A stretch of DNA of 64,000 nucleotides, taken from positions 57,021,069-57,085,068 of the forward strand of contig NC_080042.1 in the NCBI RefSeq assembly GCF_012489685.1, in the 5' to 3' direction. Shown piece by piece: positions 1 through 11,956 of this stretch. Each line of letters begins with the position of its first letter. Within the stretch, counting starts at the first letter, position 1. The position numbers were made by a program, and so were the translations under genes. The DNA is from Lotus japonicus (taxonomy: Eukaryota; Streptophyta; Magnoliopsida; Fabales; Fabaceae). The notes beneath the pieces were generated by a model. That model had not been told where the DNA came from and searched no databases. It worked only from the letters and a program-made list of their open reading frames with translations.

Positions 1-389
1 ATGATCGCCTTGTATCTACTTTTTCTTTAAAAGACACACTCAGCTCTCATACTTCGAGCTCGGTGTCTTGTGTACTTGTGGACTGGGCGAGACCCTAGGG
101 TCCCTCGCCCAGGCACGCCAGCCTGGGGCGACGTGCGAGCTAGGGAATTAGGCCTTTTCCTGGAAGGCCTAACTGGCCCAAGTTAAGGACGCCAAGCCCA
201 AACCCCGAACCTATAAATAGGGAGCGGTTACCAATTGTAAGGGACTCTGAGCTCATTGGAGAAATACAAACATGAAATTCAGTTACTTTCTCTCTCTAAG
301 CGGTTACGCTCTCACTCTCTCTAGATTCTCACATCCCGATTCTCTTACTATGGGTACCGTACCTCATCTCTATGTTCTTGGATAGAACA
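1..389 (+). repeat. Tat-family gypsy LTR fragment (orphan)
   Basis: This stretch matches the LTRs of the Tat-type elements further right (13644-13961 and 21187-21495): it shares the GGACTGGGCGAGACCC block, a TATA box, AATTGTAAGGGACTCT and the TACCTCATCTC...GAACA end. The terminal GAACA at 389 is not followed by the TGGCGCC primer-binding site seen in element A, so this is a solo or truncated LTR rather than the 5' end of an element. Homology runs to base 1, so the left edge is probably outside the window. Confidence 0.75.
212..220 (+). promoter_or_regulatory. TATA box of orphan Tat LTR
   Basis: TATAAATAG is conserved at the same place in all four Tat-family LTR copies, about 170 bases before the LTR end. 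Promoter function is inferred from this conservation and position. Confidence 0.5.
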
Positions 390-745
390 TTTTTCAATTT
401 TTCAACATGGCACCCCAAATTCATCCATTTTCCTTCCAAGAAAAAAAAAACTATTCTACTAATTTGTCACAACATACAAATTCATGACTCATCCTATTTA
501 TTATTATCTTATTTAGTTAAAATTTTAATTTTCAGTTTAGCACTTATATTAACGAACAACCATATTGAAATTGAGTTCAAAAAAAAAACCATATTGACAT
601 TAATATGTTAATTTTTTTTTTAATTTTGAAACACATATTTTGAAACAGTGGTCAATAACAATTAACAATTAAATACTAATTCTAATGGTTGTCAATTAAA
701 ATAGTACTACATTCAAATTTTGTCAATTAAAATAGTATTTCTCCA
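390..745. other. AT-rich spacer
   Basis: No gene seen. The sequence is AT-rich with A and T runs and a repeated phrase AATTAAAATAGTA (around 695 and 727). It may be internal Helitron or intron sequence of the RPA-like fragment that follows. Confidence 0.5.
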
Positions 746-1690
746 ATGTTTTCAGACGAAGCAAAAATAAAATATCTCCAAACACTACTTAAAGTCAAGT
801 TAGTATTTAAAACTAATAATTATATCTCCAAAATTAGGACTGCGAACAATAAAGCTTGGAAGATAGTTGCCAGAGTGATACGACTATGGAGAGTCATAAA
901 CACAAAGCAATCTGACAAGCTGAACTTCATTGACATGATCTTCATGAATGCTAAGATTTGTTAAAAAAAACATCATATCAAGCGTTTTTTTAGAGATAAA
1001 CGCTTTTTCCAAGATCTGAGTATGTTGATGTTTTTTCCAAAAAAAAATCTTGCATCTATAAAATGTTTTAACGAAACTCCTACATTTTTCAGGTGACAAT
1101 ATTCAGTGTATAGTTTGGAGTAGCCCCGTTGTAAGATATGAGTCAGCCTTAAAAGAGGGGTATGCAACGAAATTGTCATACTCAATGTCCCTATCAATAT
1201 TCAAGTTGCAAACTGAAGTAAAACCTATAGAAGCTGGAAATTTTTTCCTGTTACGGGTTTAATTTCGCATCATATCCTTCAATATTTAAAAATCCTAAAG
1301 ATGATGGGAAATTGATCGATATGTTTCATACGTATTTGTATGCGGAAGTAAGTAATATAATTTAGGGTTAAGGGTCATATTAGTCCCTGTGTTTGTAAAA
1401 ACGTTTGATTTTGGTCCTTCAGTCAAAAAACCACCAGTAACTGTATTATAAACTGCTACTAACTGTAAAAAAAACCGTCACTAATCGTCATTTTTTGACT
1501 AAGGGACCAAAATCAAACACTTTTACAAACACATGGACTAATATGACCCTTAACCCTATAATTTAATTGTCTTTCAAATTTTTAAATTAAAAAACTCTCT
1601 AATTATTTTAGCAATTAAATTCCAACGGAAGTAAAATCTTGAAGTGTACACTGTGGAGAGATTTCGCTCAACAATTTTTACAATATGTTG
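746..1690 (+). pseudogene. RPA70-like (OB-fold/DUF223) gene fragment
   Basis: The peptide from about 836 to 955 (AWKIVARVIRLWRV followed by NFIDMIFMNA) resembles the first single-stranded-DNA-binding OB fold of plant replication protein A 70 kDa subunit (DUF223 type). Further weak matches follow: a GYATKLSYSMSLSIF block near 1160-1200, and a KCTLWRDFAQQF block near 1635-1675 typical of the second OB fold. Stops, frame changes and a MITE (1365-1556) interrupt it, so it is a relic or a set of decayed exons. The reading frame runs into the long-LTR element at 1696 and resumes at 11659. RPA-like genes of this type are commonly carried by plant Helitrons, and a Helitron 3' end lies on the same strand at 33128; the link is inference. 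A decayed host gene is the alternative. Confidence 0.55.
1365..1556. mobile_element. Mutator-like MITE
   Basis: A 192 bp element with long inverted termini: GGGTTAAGGGTCATATTAG at the left is mirrored by CTAATATGACCCTTAACCC at the right, and the complementarity continues for about 50 bases. It is flanked by a perfect 9 bp direct repeat, TATAATTTA, at 1356-1364 and 1557-1565. A 9 bp duplication is the hallmark of Mutator-superfamily insertion. It has no coding capacity. Confidence 0.85.
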
Positions 1691-2723
1691 CTAAATGTAA
1701 CACCCCGATTTCGGTGGCGTCACTTTAGTAACCAAAAGTAAACTTAATGCGGAAAAACGTAAATATATTTTTTTTGATAATAACTAAGACAAGACTGAAT
1801 TAAATAAAACCCAAATGCGAAAGGCAACAGAACTAATATACAATATATATAGCATCCCCCGCTGTAAATAGCGACCTCGTCACGGGTAACCTCCAATGAC
1901 GGAAAGTAGAAAAGTGTAACGCCCGTAGGCAAAATGTACAATCCCAAAATGTTAGGTCAAGTGTCAGCAACACAAGCCCTCAAAAATAAGAATAAGTCAG
2001 AGCTAGGACACTAACACCCAACCTTAATAGACTCTAATCACCCATCCCCCATACTTCCATCATCGACTCCCATCTGGTCATGCATGAAGTCCGGGTCCAC
2101 GTCGAAGGCTCAATAGTAGTCATTTCGCTCCGGGTCTTCCCCGAACGACGAGGAATCACGGAAGAATCCACCAACGACATCTGACAAAAAGGGCATACAT
2201 AGCCCCCCAAACACAGGTAGCACGTGCAAGGGTCAACTTACGGAATATAGGATAGAGAATACAAGACACCAGATAAAGTATAAGGGGTATATATATATAT
2301 GTTGTCTACATACATATAAGTTCTGCATTGTCTACCCTAAGGTTTAAACATAGCATGTTATCAAATCTCTAGTACAATTCCATCATCAAAGCACATAACG
2401 ATATCTATCAACATCTACTCATCAAAACACATAACGATGTTTATCAACATCAACTCATCAAAACACATAACGATACAATTAGAGTGCATGATATGTCAAT
2501 GCAACGTCAATCTCGACGATTCCGGAAAGAGTAGGCTGGGCACGTTTGAGTCGGTCCTAACACTGGCATTGTGTCGACCATAACTCCCGAGTGTCACTTA
2601 CAACCTTGACATAGCCGGATCAGTCCTAACCCTGCGGGTCGACTTTTCCCTCCGCTATGCCCGACAATCAACAGGTCGATCCTAACCTCACGGTCGATCA
2701 TATCCCCCGTCGATGTCCGAATT

Positions 2724-2938
2724 ACCCGAAGCTATAAACTGTACCCGAAGGTATAAACTGTACCCGAAGGCATAAACTGTACCCGAAGGCATAAACGGTA
2801 CCCGAAGGTATAAACTGTACCCGAAGGCATAAACTGTACCCGAAGGCATAAACTGTACCCGAAGGTATAAACTGTACCCGAAGGCATAACGGTACCCGAA
2901 GGCATAAACTGTACCCGAAGGCATAACGGTACCCGAAT
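2724..2938. repeat. 19 bp minisatellite in LTR
   Basis: Eleven head-to-tail units of ACCCGAAGGYATAAACTGT plus a partial unit, with small variants (ACGGT for ACTGT; two 18 bp units). There are no unique spacers, so this is a simple tandem repeat. Confidence 0.9.
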
Positions 2939-3454
2939 AACGTCACTCTGCTTGGCGACGGGACAAACCAATGGTATTGCCACTTAAAGGCTGGGCACCT
3001 CGAGACGGTCGTAACACTGGCCTCGTGTTTAACCATTTCTGCTCGGGCGTCGCTTATCACCTTTGGCTATAGTCAAGACGATCCAACTCTACATGGTTCG
3101 ACCATTTCTGCTTGCTATGCCGGACATCAACAGGCACGATACAACTCTACATGGATGATCGTTACCTCCTGTTGTGCCAAGTATAGTCAGGACCGATTCA
3201 ACTCTACACGGCTGATCGTTGCTTCCTGCTATACCGAAGTACTCCACTTGGCACTTCATCGCGTGTATGCATGGGTGCAATATGGTTAGCTAAACAACGT
3301 CTCCGACCTCACTCGACACGTCGCCACGTGTTCTAGGTAAATTAATGTCTCTAAAAGCTTACCCTAAGGTAAAAGTCGATTCTGCGACAAAATACAATAA
3401 TCATAAAATGAGTACAACCACTCACGATAACTCTTCGAGTCATCAATGCTCTCA

Positions 3455-3700
3455 CGAAGTCTCCCGCTTCAGTGAAGTTTCATGCTCTCACAAGGTCTCA
3501 CGCCTCAGTGGAGTTACATGCTTTCCACAAGGTCTCACGCCTCAGTGGAGTATCCCGCATTCACAAGGTCTCACGCCTCAGTGAAGCTTCATGCTGTTCA
3601 CGAGGTCTCACGCCTCAGTGAAGATCCATGCTTTCCACAAGGTCTCACGCCTCAGTGGAGTATCACGCATTCACAAGGTCTCACGCCTCAGTGAAGCTTC
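3455..3700. repeat. 36-37 bp minisatellite in LTR
   Basis: About seven tandem units built on GGTCTCACGCCTCAGTGGAG followed by a variable 16-17 base tail such as TTACATGCTTTCCACAA. Confidence 0.85.
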
Positions 3701-6011
3701 TCGGCACATCCCTTGGATGGCTAAACAAACTGCTCCCAGAGCGAATGAGTATCAACATACTCAGAACTCACAATCTTTCTCAACCCTTGGATCCGACGAC
3801 ACTTCTCGTTTTCCACAACTAAGATTCAATCCTCAACTTGCACTCGAGATTGTTATCATTATTTAAAGGTTTAGAGGTTGTTTAATGTCTTATGAATTTT
3901 CCTTATAAAATAATATCCTTTTTAGTCTTATCGAAATTCCTATAAGTTCTCGGGATCTCCAAATCTCCAAATGACTCCAGAGAATGTCTCGATCCATAAA
4001 CATCATAACAAGGCCCGAATCTCATTCTTCCTATCAAGCTTCCTCCAAAACTCTCAAAATAAAATCGGCATGACCTGCCCGCTATCCTTACCATTTAGAA
4101 ACTCAGATTTCATTGCTAAAGCATAAATAACTCAGCACCATCAATCAACATGTCATATATCAACATAATAAGCAATAACCACATAGCACTTAGCATATAA
4201 GGCATGCACCACACATCCTAGATTACCCACATAGCACATAGCATGTAAGTCAATCTCCAAAAACATTCAGTAGATGAATCATCTACATTGTCAGCCGAAG
4301 CCTCAGAAAACTTTTCCCAGTCAATCACAAACAAGTGCATAAACAATAAATCAAGTCGAATTCGTCGACACCTAAAGCATTAGCTAGTAAGGTAAGTTGC
4401 CCTTACCTCTAGTTATGCCAGCGTTCTCCTCAAACGTTCCTTCACAATGAGCTCCTTGATCTTCAGGAAATTCTTCAAAAGAACCTTTAAAGTAAAACCA
4501 CAGAATTCTATCAAAATCTATCGGAAACTAAGCTATCAATGCTCACTAAGGTTACACGAAGTAGTTCATACTCCGAGGTACGATAATCTAGCGCGAAAGG
4601 ACAAGTTTTCGGAAAAGGAATTTTCCCCCTCCTCCTCTATAGGGCTCGGCCACTTTTCACAATTGTGGGGCTCGATTTTTCTTCGATCAAACTTGGTTCC
4701 TATGCTTTCATTAGCCGTAACTAAGGGTATTCTGAACTCGGAAAAATTATCGGATCAAAAACTGTCGCAGGGGTATTTTGGTCATGATTTTTAACTTAGA
4801 AATTTCAAAACTGAAATCCCAAAAACCAAATTTTGCAGGGACGTTACTAACGACGTTTATGACAACTAATCCTACTAACACTAAGCTAAGGCGATAGTTT
4901 TTAGCCTAAAGGTTGAAGCTTTACCTCAAAACTCCAAAAAATGGGTATTTTAGGCTCAAATTGATTCCGGCGGAATTCCGGCGACATAACGGAAAATCTA
5001 ACCCGGCAGAAGTGATCTTGGGCGCATAAGGAAGAGGTTTAGAATCAGAAATGAAAGATTCAGGATAGTTTTGCAAAAACCCATAAACTATCCGCTCAGA
5101 AAACTCTACAGAAAAGCTATGGAAAAAGCGATCAGAGGTAAGGATTAGCGACTATACCTCGAAACCTTGAAGTAGCAAATGATTGATCGACGATCAAGCA
5201 AACGATGAAGAAAATCTTCTCTTCTCCCTCCCTTGTAGAACTCGCGGCCTTGATGAAGAAAATGGAGGAAAATTTGAGTTTTTCTTCCTTTCTTTGCTAT
5301 ATATAAAGGTTGGAAATTCGCGGGAAAATGAAAGTTTCGCGAATCTGATTTTTCCGGCGTCATTCTCCGTGAATTCTAAGATAGGTTTTGGCGAAAGAAT
5401 TCCAAAACTAAAATGAGGTCTCCTTATATTTTTGGCAACTAAAGCGTAGTCGGTGTAAAACTATTTTACCCGATAAGTTGCTTTTTGCATCGGATGTCGG
5501 AATAGAAAACTTCCTTCTGAAGAAAGATTAAAATCATCAAGAGAAATGGGTGTACGCGTGTGGAATATTCATTTGAAGCTCTGAATAGAAAAAGTCTTCA
5601 TCGTCGGGTGATTCTAGGGTTTTGAAATACCAGGGTTTTGGTTTCGGCAAACTTCCGATGATTGGAATCGGACGTTCGTAGATTCTAGAGTTTCGCCTCG
5701 AGACGATTGTGATATATGGAAAAAGAGAAGTTCTAACATTTCCTGAAGATTTTTGGAATTAACTTCCATCGTGCCTATAAATGAAAATTAGCTATATATT
5801 AGGGTTTCTGACCTAGGTTTAAGCGTATAACGATCGTGCTATAACTTTTATCGACTTCGATACGATCCTTTGACTTTTCCTGAACTTTCTCCTTCATAAA
5901 TTTATTTCATTTGGTAAACTCTTGTTCAGGTTTCCTTTCACGATACATCAAGCCTAATCGTAAATGGAAATCTCTTCCACTTATTCTAAGCTTAAAAACT
6001 TGGGTCTTACA

Positions 6012-6028
6012 TTACTACCCTCCAAAAA
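6012..6028 (-). other. Polypurine tract of long-LTR element 1
   Basis: On the minus strand TTTTTGGAGGGTAGTAA abuts the 3' LTR start TGTAAGACC. This is the expected position of the plus-strand primer used in reverse transcription. Confidence 0.7.
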
Positions 6029-7336
6029 GAAAGTTTCGTCCTCGAAACTTAGGGTTCAGTAAAAGCTCTGACTATTGTTCTTGATCTTTTCCTCTAATTC
6101 TCATATAGCACCGTCCGTGTCTTCGTTCCAAATAACTTTTACTAAAGCACTCTGCTTCCCCTTCGATTGTTTCACTCTTCTAGTCCCTATTGACCGACGG
6201 CGTCTCAACAGACATATCATCTTCAACCTTCCGAGATTTAACCACAATCGTCAATGATGACACCACTAAAACTCTTACTCAAATATGATCTTCAGCTTCC
6301 GAAGTCGATCTTTACCCTTTGATTCTCATTCCACTTAGCAAAATTCACTTGCTAATCTCTAGCTTGTATCACCGAAATCCATAACAAGTTTCATTCACTC
6401 TTAGACTTTAAGCAACTTGCCAGATATGACAACCTCAAGTGTTCATCTTAATACTAACACTCCCCTTTTCTGTAACTTGATCACCATCTCGTCCATCAAC
6501 TTCTTAATCTCTCAATCAAATTCTGACCAACTTTGAGTCCTAGAAACTTAAGACAACAATCCATAGACCTAAAACCTAAACCTTTACCAAGTTTGGACCT
6601 CTAATGTCCGTTAATTCTTCAATACCTCTTAAATGAATATCCATTTCTTCAATCTATAACTCCTTCGCAAGAAAACTAATACTTAATGCGAACTTTTCCT
6701 CCCAACTCGACCAATCCTGGATCCAATCAAGTTAATCTTACCAATCCTTCTATCAAAGTCCATAGCCAGCTCTGATTCCGAATATCACCTCCTCAATATT
6801 AAGTTGATCAAGCCTAATCTATCGAAGGTGAAATTTAGAAAAACCCACTGGAACAGTCAATGAGTTCCTATCATCCAGTAGTCACAATATCCTGATGTTA
6901 AATCCTTAAATGATTCCGCTACGGAACTACACACCCTCAACATAACACGTATACTACCCATAAGGAATCTCTCTAAGTTTCAATCTTCAGCTTCTAACTT
7001 CTTGTTAAACGCATTGGTGCAAAACTACTTTCTAGGTTTACCGTGTTATTCTAAACCTCGTATAATTTCTATAGCTAAAATACGAGCTACGGTCAATTAA
7101 GGTGTTAATAGGCGTAATAACTATAAGGTCAAAGCTCAAACAAACAGTTAGTACTCATCACAAGATAGTCTCTGGCATCACTATACAATATGAGTAAGCA
7201 ATAACTTCAATCAATTTTTAAACGAAAAATCGCTTGCAGACAATCAATTTTCACTCCTTGCAGAGTCACACAACCTAGCACAGAAGACCTATTCCCCAAC
7301 AACTCCCGAAAGACTCGACAAGCTCTGATACCACAA
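6029..7336 (-). pseudogene. Internal domain with decayed pol tail
   Basis: The minus-strand sequence at about 6185-6041 reads VKVIWNEDTDGAI, a stop, then ELEEKIK. This resembles the C-terminal end of plant chromovirus polyproteins, where a V-W...W-E pattern precedes the polypurine tract. The rest of the 1.3 kb shows no recognisable gag, protease, reverse transcriptase or integrase. The end nearest the primer site matches the same region of the second element (42950-43159). The element must rely on proteins from relatives. Confidence 0.6.
7322..7333 (-). other. Primer-binding site (initiator tRNA-Met)
   Basis: On the minus strand TGGTATCAGAGC lies three bases after the 5' LTR end. It is complementary to the 3' end of initiator tRNA-Met, the usual primer of plant chromoviruses and copia elements. 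It fixes the element's orientation as minus. Confidence 0.9.
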
Positions 7337-8364
7337 TGTAACACCCCGATTTCGGTGGCGTCACTTTAGTAACCAAAAGTAAACTTAATGCGGAAAAACG
7401 TAAATATTTTTTTTTTGATAATAACTAAGACAAGACTGAATTAAATAAAACCCAAATGCGAAAGGCAACAGAACTAATATACAATATATATAGCATCCCC
7501 CGCTGTAAATAGCGACCTCGTCACGGGTAACCTCCAATGACGGAAAGTAGAAAAGTGTAACGCCCGTAGGCAAAATGTACAATCCCAAAATGTTAGGTCA
7601 AGTGTCAGCAACGCAAGCCCTCAAAAATAAGAATAAGTCAGAGCTAGGACACTAACACCCAACCTTAATAGACTCTAATCACCCATCCCCCATACTTCCA
7701 TCATCGACTCCCATCTAGTCATGCATGAAGTCCGGGTCCACGTCGAAGGCTCAATAGCAGTCATTTCGCTCCGGGTCTTCCCCGAACGACGAGGAATCAC
7801 GGAAGAATCCACCAACGACATCTGACAAAAAGAGCATACATAGCCCCCCAAACACAGGTAGCACGTGCAAGGGTCAACTTACGGAATATAGGATAGAGAA
7901 TACAAGACACCAGATAAAGTATAAGGGGTATATATATATATGTTGTCTACATACATATAAGTTTTGCATTGTCTACCCTAAGGTTTAAACATAGCATGTT
8001 ATCAAATCTCTAGTACAATTCCATCATCAAAGCACATAACGATATCTATCAACATCTACTCATCAAAACACATAACGATGTTTATCAACATCAACTCATC
8101 AAAACACATAACGATACAATTAGAGTGCATGATATGTCAATGCAACGTCAATCTCGACGATTCCGGAAAGAGTAGGCTGGGCACGTTTGAGTCGGTCCTA
8201 ACACTGGCATTGTGTCGACCATAACTCCCGAGTGTCACTTACAACCTTGACATAGCCGGATCAGTCCTAACCCTGCGGGTCGACTTTTCCCTCCGCTATG
8301 CCCGACAATCAACAGGTCGATCCTAACCTCACGGTCGATCATATCCCCCGTCGATGTCCGAATT

Positions 8365-8579
8365 ACCCGAAGGTATAAACTGTACCCGAAGGTATAAACT
8401 GTACCCGAAGGCATAAACTGTACCCGAAGGCATAAACGGTACCCGAAGGTATAAACTGTACCCGAAGGCATAAACTGTACCCGAAGGCATAAACTGTACC
8501 CGAAGGTTTAAACTGTACCCGAAGGCATAACGGTACCCGAAGGCATAAACTGTACCCGAAGGCATAACGGTACCCGAAT
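8365..8579. repeat. 19 bp minisatellite in LTR (second copy)
   Basis: The same array as 2724-2938, with the same unit order and a few single-base differences. Confidence 0.9.
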
Positions 8580-9095
8580 AACGTCACTCTGCTTGGCGAC
8601 GGGACAAACCAATGGTATTGCCACTTAAAGGCTGGGCACCTCGAGACGGTCGTAACACTGGCCTCGTGTTTAACCATTTCTGCTCGGGCGTCGCTTATCA
8701 CCTTTGGCTATAGTCAAGACGATCCAACTCTACATGGTTCGACCATTTCTGCTTGCTATGCCGGACATCAACAGGCACGATACAACTCTACATGGATGAT
8801 CGTTACCTCCTGTTGTGCCAAGTATAGTCAGGACCGATTCAACTCTACACGGCTGATCGTTGCTTCCTGCTATACCGAAGTACTCCACTTGGCACTTCAT
8901 CGCGTGTATGCATGGGTGCAATATGGTTAGCTAAACAACGTCTCCGACCTCACTCGACACGTCGCCACGTGTTCTAGGTAAATTAATGTCTCTAAAAGCT
9001 TACCCTAAGGTAAAAGTCGATTCTGCGACAAAATACAATAATCATAAAATGAGTACAACCACTCACGATAACTCTTCGAGTCATCAATGCTCTCA

Positions 9096-9341
9096 CGAAG
9101 TCTCCCGCTTCAGTGAAGTTTCATGCTCTCACAAGGTCTCACGCCTCAGTGGAGTTACATGCTTTCCACAAGGTCTCACGCCTCAGTGGAGTATCCCGCA
9201 TTCACAAGGTCTCACGCCTCAGTGAAGCTTCATGCTGTTCACGAGGTCTCACGCCTCAGTGAAGATCCATGCTTTCCACAAGGTCTCACGCCTCAGTGGA
9301 GTATCACGCATTCACAAGGTCTCACGCCTCAGTGAAGCTTC
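9096..9341. repeat. 36-37 bp minisatellite in LTR (second copy)
   Basis: Counterpart of 3455-3700 in the 5' LTR, with the same GGTCTCACGCCTCAGTGGAG units. Confidence 0.85.
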
Positions 9342-11658
9342 TCGGCACATCCCTTGGATGGCTAAACAAACTGCTCCCAGAGCGAATGAGTATCAACATA
9401 CTCAGAACTCACAATCTTTCTCAACCCTTGGATCCGACGACACTTCTCGTTTTCCACAACTAAGATTCAATCCTCAACTTGCACTCGAGATTGTTATCAT
9501 TATTTAAAGGTTTAGAGGTTGTTTAATGTCTTATGAATTTTCCTTATAAAATAATATCCTTTTTAGTCTTATCGAAATTCCTATAAGTTCTCGGGATCTC
9601 CAAATCCCCAAATGACTCCAGAGAATGTCTCGATCCATAAACATCATAACAAGGCCCGAATCTCATTCTTCCTATCAAGCTTCCTCCAAAACTCTCAAAA
9701 TAAAATCGGCATGACCTGCCCGCTATCCTTACCATTCAGAAACTCAGATTTCATTGCTAAAGCATAAATAACTCAGCACCATCAATCAACATGTCATATA
9801 TCAACATTATAAGCAATAACCACATAGCACTTAGCATATAAGGCATGCACCACACATCCTAGATTACCCACATAGCACATAGCATGTAAGTCAATCTCCA
9901 AAAACATTCAGTAGATGAATCATCTACATTGTCAGCCGAAGCCTCAGAAAACTTTTCCCAGTCAATCACAAACAATTGCATAAACAATAAATCAAGTCGA
10001 ATTCGTCGACACCTAAAGCATTAGCTAGTAAGGTAAGTTGCCCTTACCTCTAGTTATTCCAGCGTTCTCCTCAAACGTTCCTTCACAATGAGCTCCTTGA
10101 TCTTCAGGAAATTCTTCAAAAGAACCTTTAAAGTAAAACCACAGAATTCTATCAAAATCTATCGGAAACTAAGCTATCAATGCTCACTAAGGTTACACGA
10201 AGTAGTTCATACTCCGAGGTACGATAATCTAGCGCGAAAGGACAAGTTTTCGGAAAAGGAATTTTCCCCCTCCTCCTCTATAGGGCTCGGCCACTTTTCA
10301 CAATTGTGGGGCTTGATTTTTCTTCGATCAAACTTGGTTCCTATGCTTTCATTAGCCGTAACTAAGGGTATTCTGAACTCGGAAAAATTATCGGATCAAA
10401 AACTGTCGCAGGGGTATTTTGGTCATGATTTTTAACTTAGAAATTTCAAAACTGAAATCCCAAAAACCAAATTTTGCAGGGACGTTACTAACGACGTTTA
10501 TGACAACTAATCCTACTAACCCTAAGCTAAGGCGATAGTTTTTAGCCTAAAGGTTGAAGCTTTACCTCAAAACTCCAAAAAATGGGTATTTTAGGCTCAA
10601 ATTGATTCCGGCGGAATTCCGGCGACATAACGGAAAATCTAACCCGGCAGAAGTGATCTTGGGCGCATAAGGAAGAGGTTTAGAATCAGAAATGAAAGAT
10701 TCAGGATAGTTTTGCAAAAACCCATAAACTATCCGCTCAGAAAACTCTACAGAAAAGCTATGGAAAAAGCGATCAGAGGTAAGGATTAGCGACTATACCT
10801 CGAAACCTTGAAGTAGCAAATGATTGATCGACGATCAAGCAAACGATGAAGAAAATCTTCTCTTCTCCCTCCCTTGTAGAACTCGCGGCCTTGATGAAGA
10901 AAATGGAGGAAAATTTGAGTTTTTCTTCCTTTCTTTGCTATATATAAAGGTTGGAAATTCGCGGGAAAATGAAAGTTTCGCGAATCTGATTTTTCCGGCG
11001 TCATTCTCCGTGAATTCTAAGATAGGTTTTGGCGAAAGAATTCCAAAACTAAAATGAGGTCTCCTTATATTTTTGGCAACTAAAGCGTAGTCGGTGTAAA
11101 ACTATTTTACCCGATAAGTTGCTTTTTGCATCGGATGTCGGAATAGAAAACTTCCTTCTGAAGAAAGATTAAAATCATCAAGAGAAATGGGTGTACGCGT
11201 GTGGAATATTCATTTGAAGCTCTGAATAGAAAAAGTCTTCATCGTCGGGTGATTCTAGGGTTTTGAAATACCAGGGTTTTGGTTTCGGCAAACTTCCGAT
11301 GATTGGAATCGGACGTTCGTAGATTCTAGAGTTTCGCCTCGAGACGATTGTGATATATGGAAAAAGAGAAGTTCTAACATTTCTCTGAAGATTTTTGGAA
11401 TTAACTTCCATCGTGCCTATAAATGAAAATTAGCTATATATTAGGGTTTCTGACCTAGGTTTAAGCGTATAACGATCGTGCTATAACTTTTATCGACTTC
11501 GATACGATCCTTTGACTTTTCCTGAACTTTCTCCTTCATAAATTTATTTCATTTGGTAAACTCTTGTTCAGGTTTCCTTTCACGATACATCAAGCCTAAT
11601 CGTAAATGGAAATCTCTTCCACTTATTCTAAGCTTAAAAACTTGGGTCTTACACTAAA

Positions 11659-11740
11659 GGACACGAGGGACCGGTGGTTCATATTATGCAATTGACTAAA
11701 ACGAAAATGTACAAATGTACTAACATAATACCAAAAAAAA
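11659..11740 (+). pseudogene. RPA70-like fragment, continuation
   Basis: Directly after the target duplication the frame reads GHEGPVVHIMQLTKTKMYK, joining in frame to the CTLWRDFAQQFLQYVAK end at 1690 once the inserted element is removed. The V-V-I-x-Q-x-x-K-x-K pattern is typical of the RPA70 second OB fold, supporting both the gene call and the insertion boundary. From 11741 to 11956 the sequence is AT-rich without coding signal. Confidence 0.6.
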
Positions 11741-11956
11741 TATGTTTTATTTATTGGTAAATACTTAAATCATTTCTATTTATTGGTAAAAACAAAAATA
11801 TATCCTAAATAATCAAAAATTATAAATTAATATTTTACATACAGAACTTTAAAAATAATAAATACAGATAATTATTTTTCAAATATTGAAATACAGATGT
11901 GTTTTCTTAAATAATAATTGAAGAAAAGGACGAAAATACATATTTTTAAGTACTAA

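Larger units (their letters stand above)
1696..6011 (-). repeat. 3' LTR of long-LTR element 1
   Basis: A 4316 bp LTR nearly identical to 7337-11653. It contains two minisatellite blocks (2724-2938 and 3455-3700) and an AT-rich stretch with TATA-like sequence near 5297-5307 that could serve transcription leftward. The small open frames within it are conserved between copies only because the LTRs are near-identical, and they show no protein similarity I recognise. Confidence 0.9.
1696..11653 (-). mobile_element. Long-LTR chromovirus deletion derivative, copy 1
   Basis: A complete element read on the minus strand: 5' LTR 7337-11653, internal domain 6012-7336, 3' LTR 1696-6011. LTRs begin TGTAAGACCC and end GGTGTTACA on the minus strand. 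A perfect 5 bp target duplication, CTAAA, lies at 1691-1695 and 11654-11658. The initiator tRNA-Met primer site and polypurine tract are present, but the 1.3 kb internal domain lacks intact coding sequence, so the element is non-autonomous (LARD-like). The two LTRs differ at few positions over 4.3 kb, which implies recent insertion. A chromovirus origin is inferred from the pol-end remnant next to the polypurine tract. Confidence 0.9.
7337..11653 (-). repeat. 5' LTR of long-LTR element 1
   Basis: A 4317 bp direct repeat of 1696-6011, offset 5641 bases, with the same minisatellites at 8365-8579 and about 9096-9341. Differences are scattered single bases and short indels. Transcription would run leftward from this LTR through the internal domain. 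Confidence 0.9.

Noticed and set aside
2724..2938. Regularly spaced repeats reminiscent of a CRISPR array
   Set aside because: Units are directly adjacent with no unique spacers, lie inside a plant retrotransposon LTR, and recur in the partner LTR.
2688..3060. Three overlapping minus-strand open frames of 78-112 codons
   Set aside because: They are by-products of the 19 bp tandem array and have periodic, low-information peptides.
4447..4794. 115-codon frame found in both LTRs of element 1
   Set aside because: Conservation reflects recent LTR duplication. It runs antisense to the element and shows no recognisable domain.
5297..5307. TATA box as the promoter of element 1
   Set aside because: The AT stretch reads as a TATA box on both strands and the LTR is 4.3 kb long, so the start site cannot be placed; mentioned only within the LTR entry.
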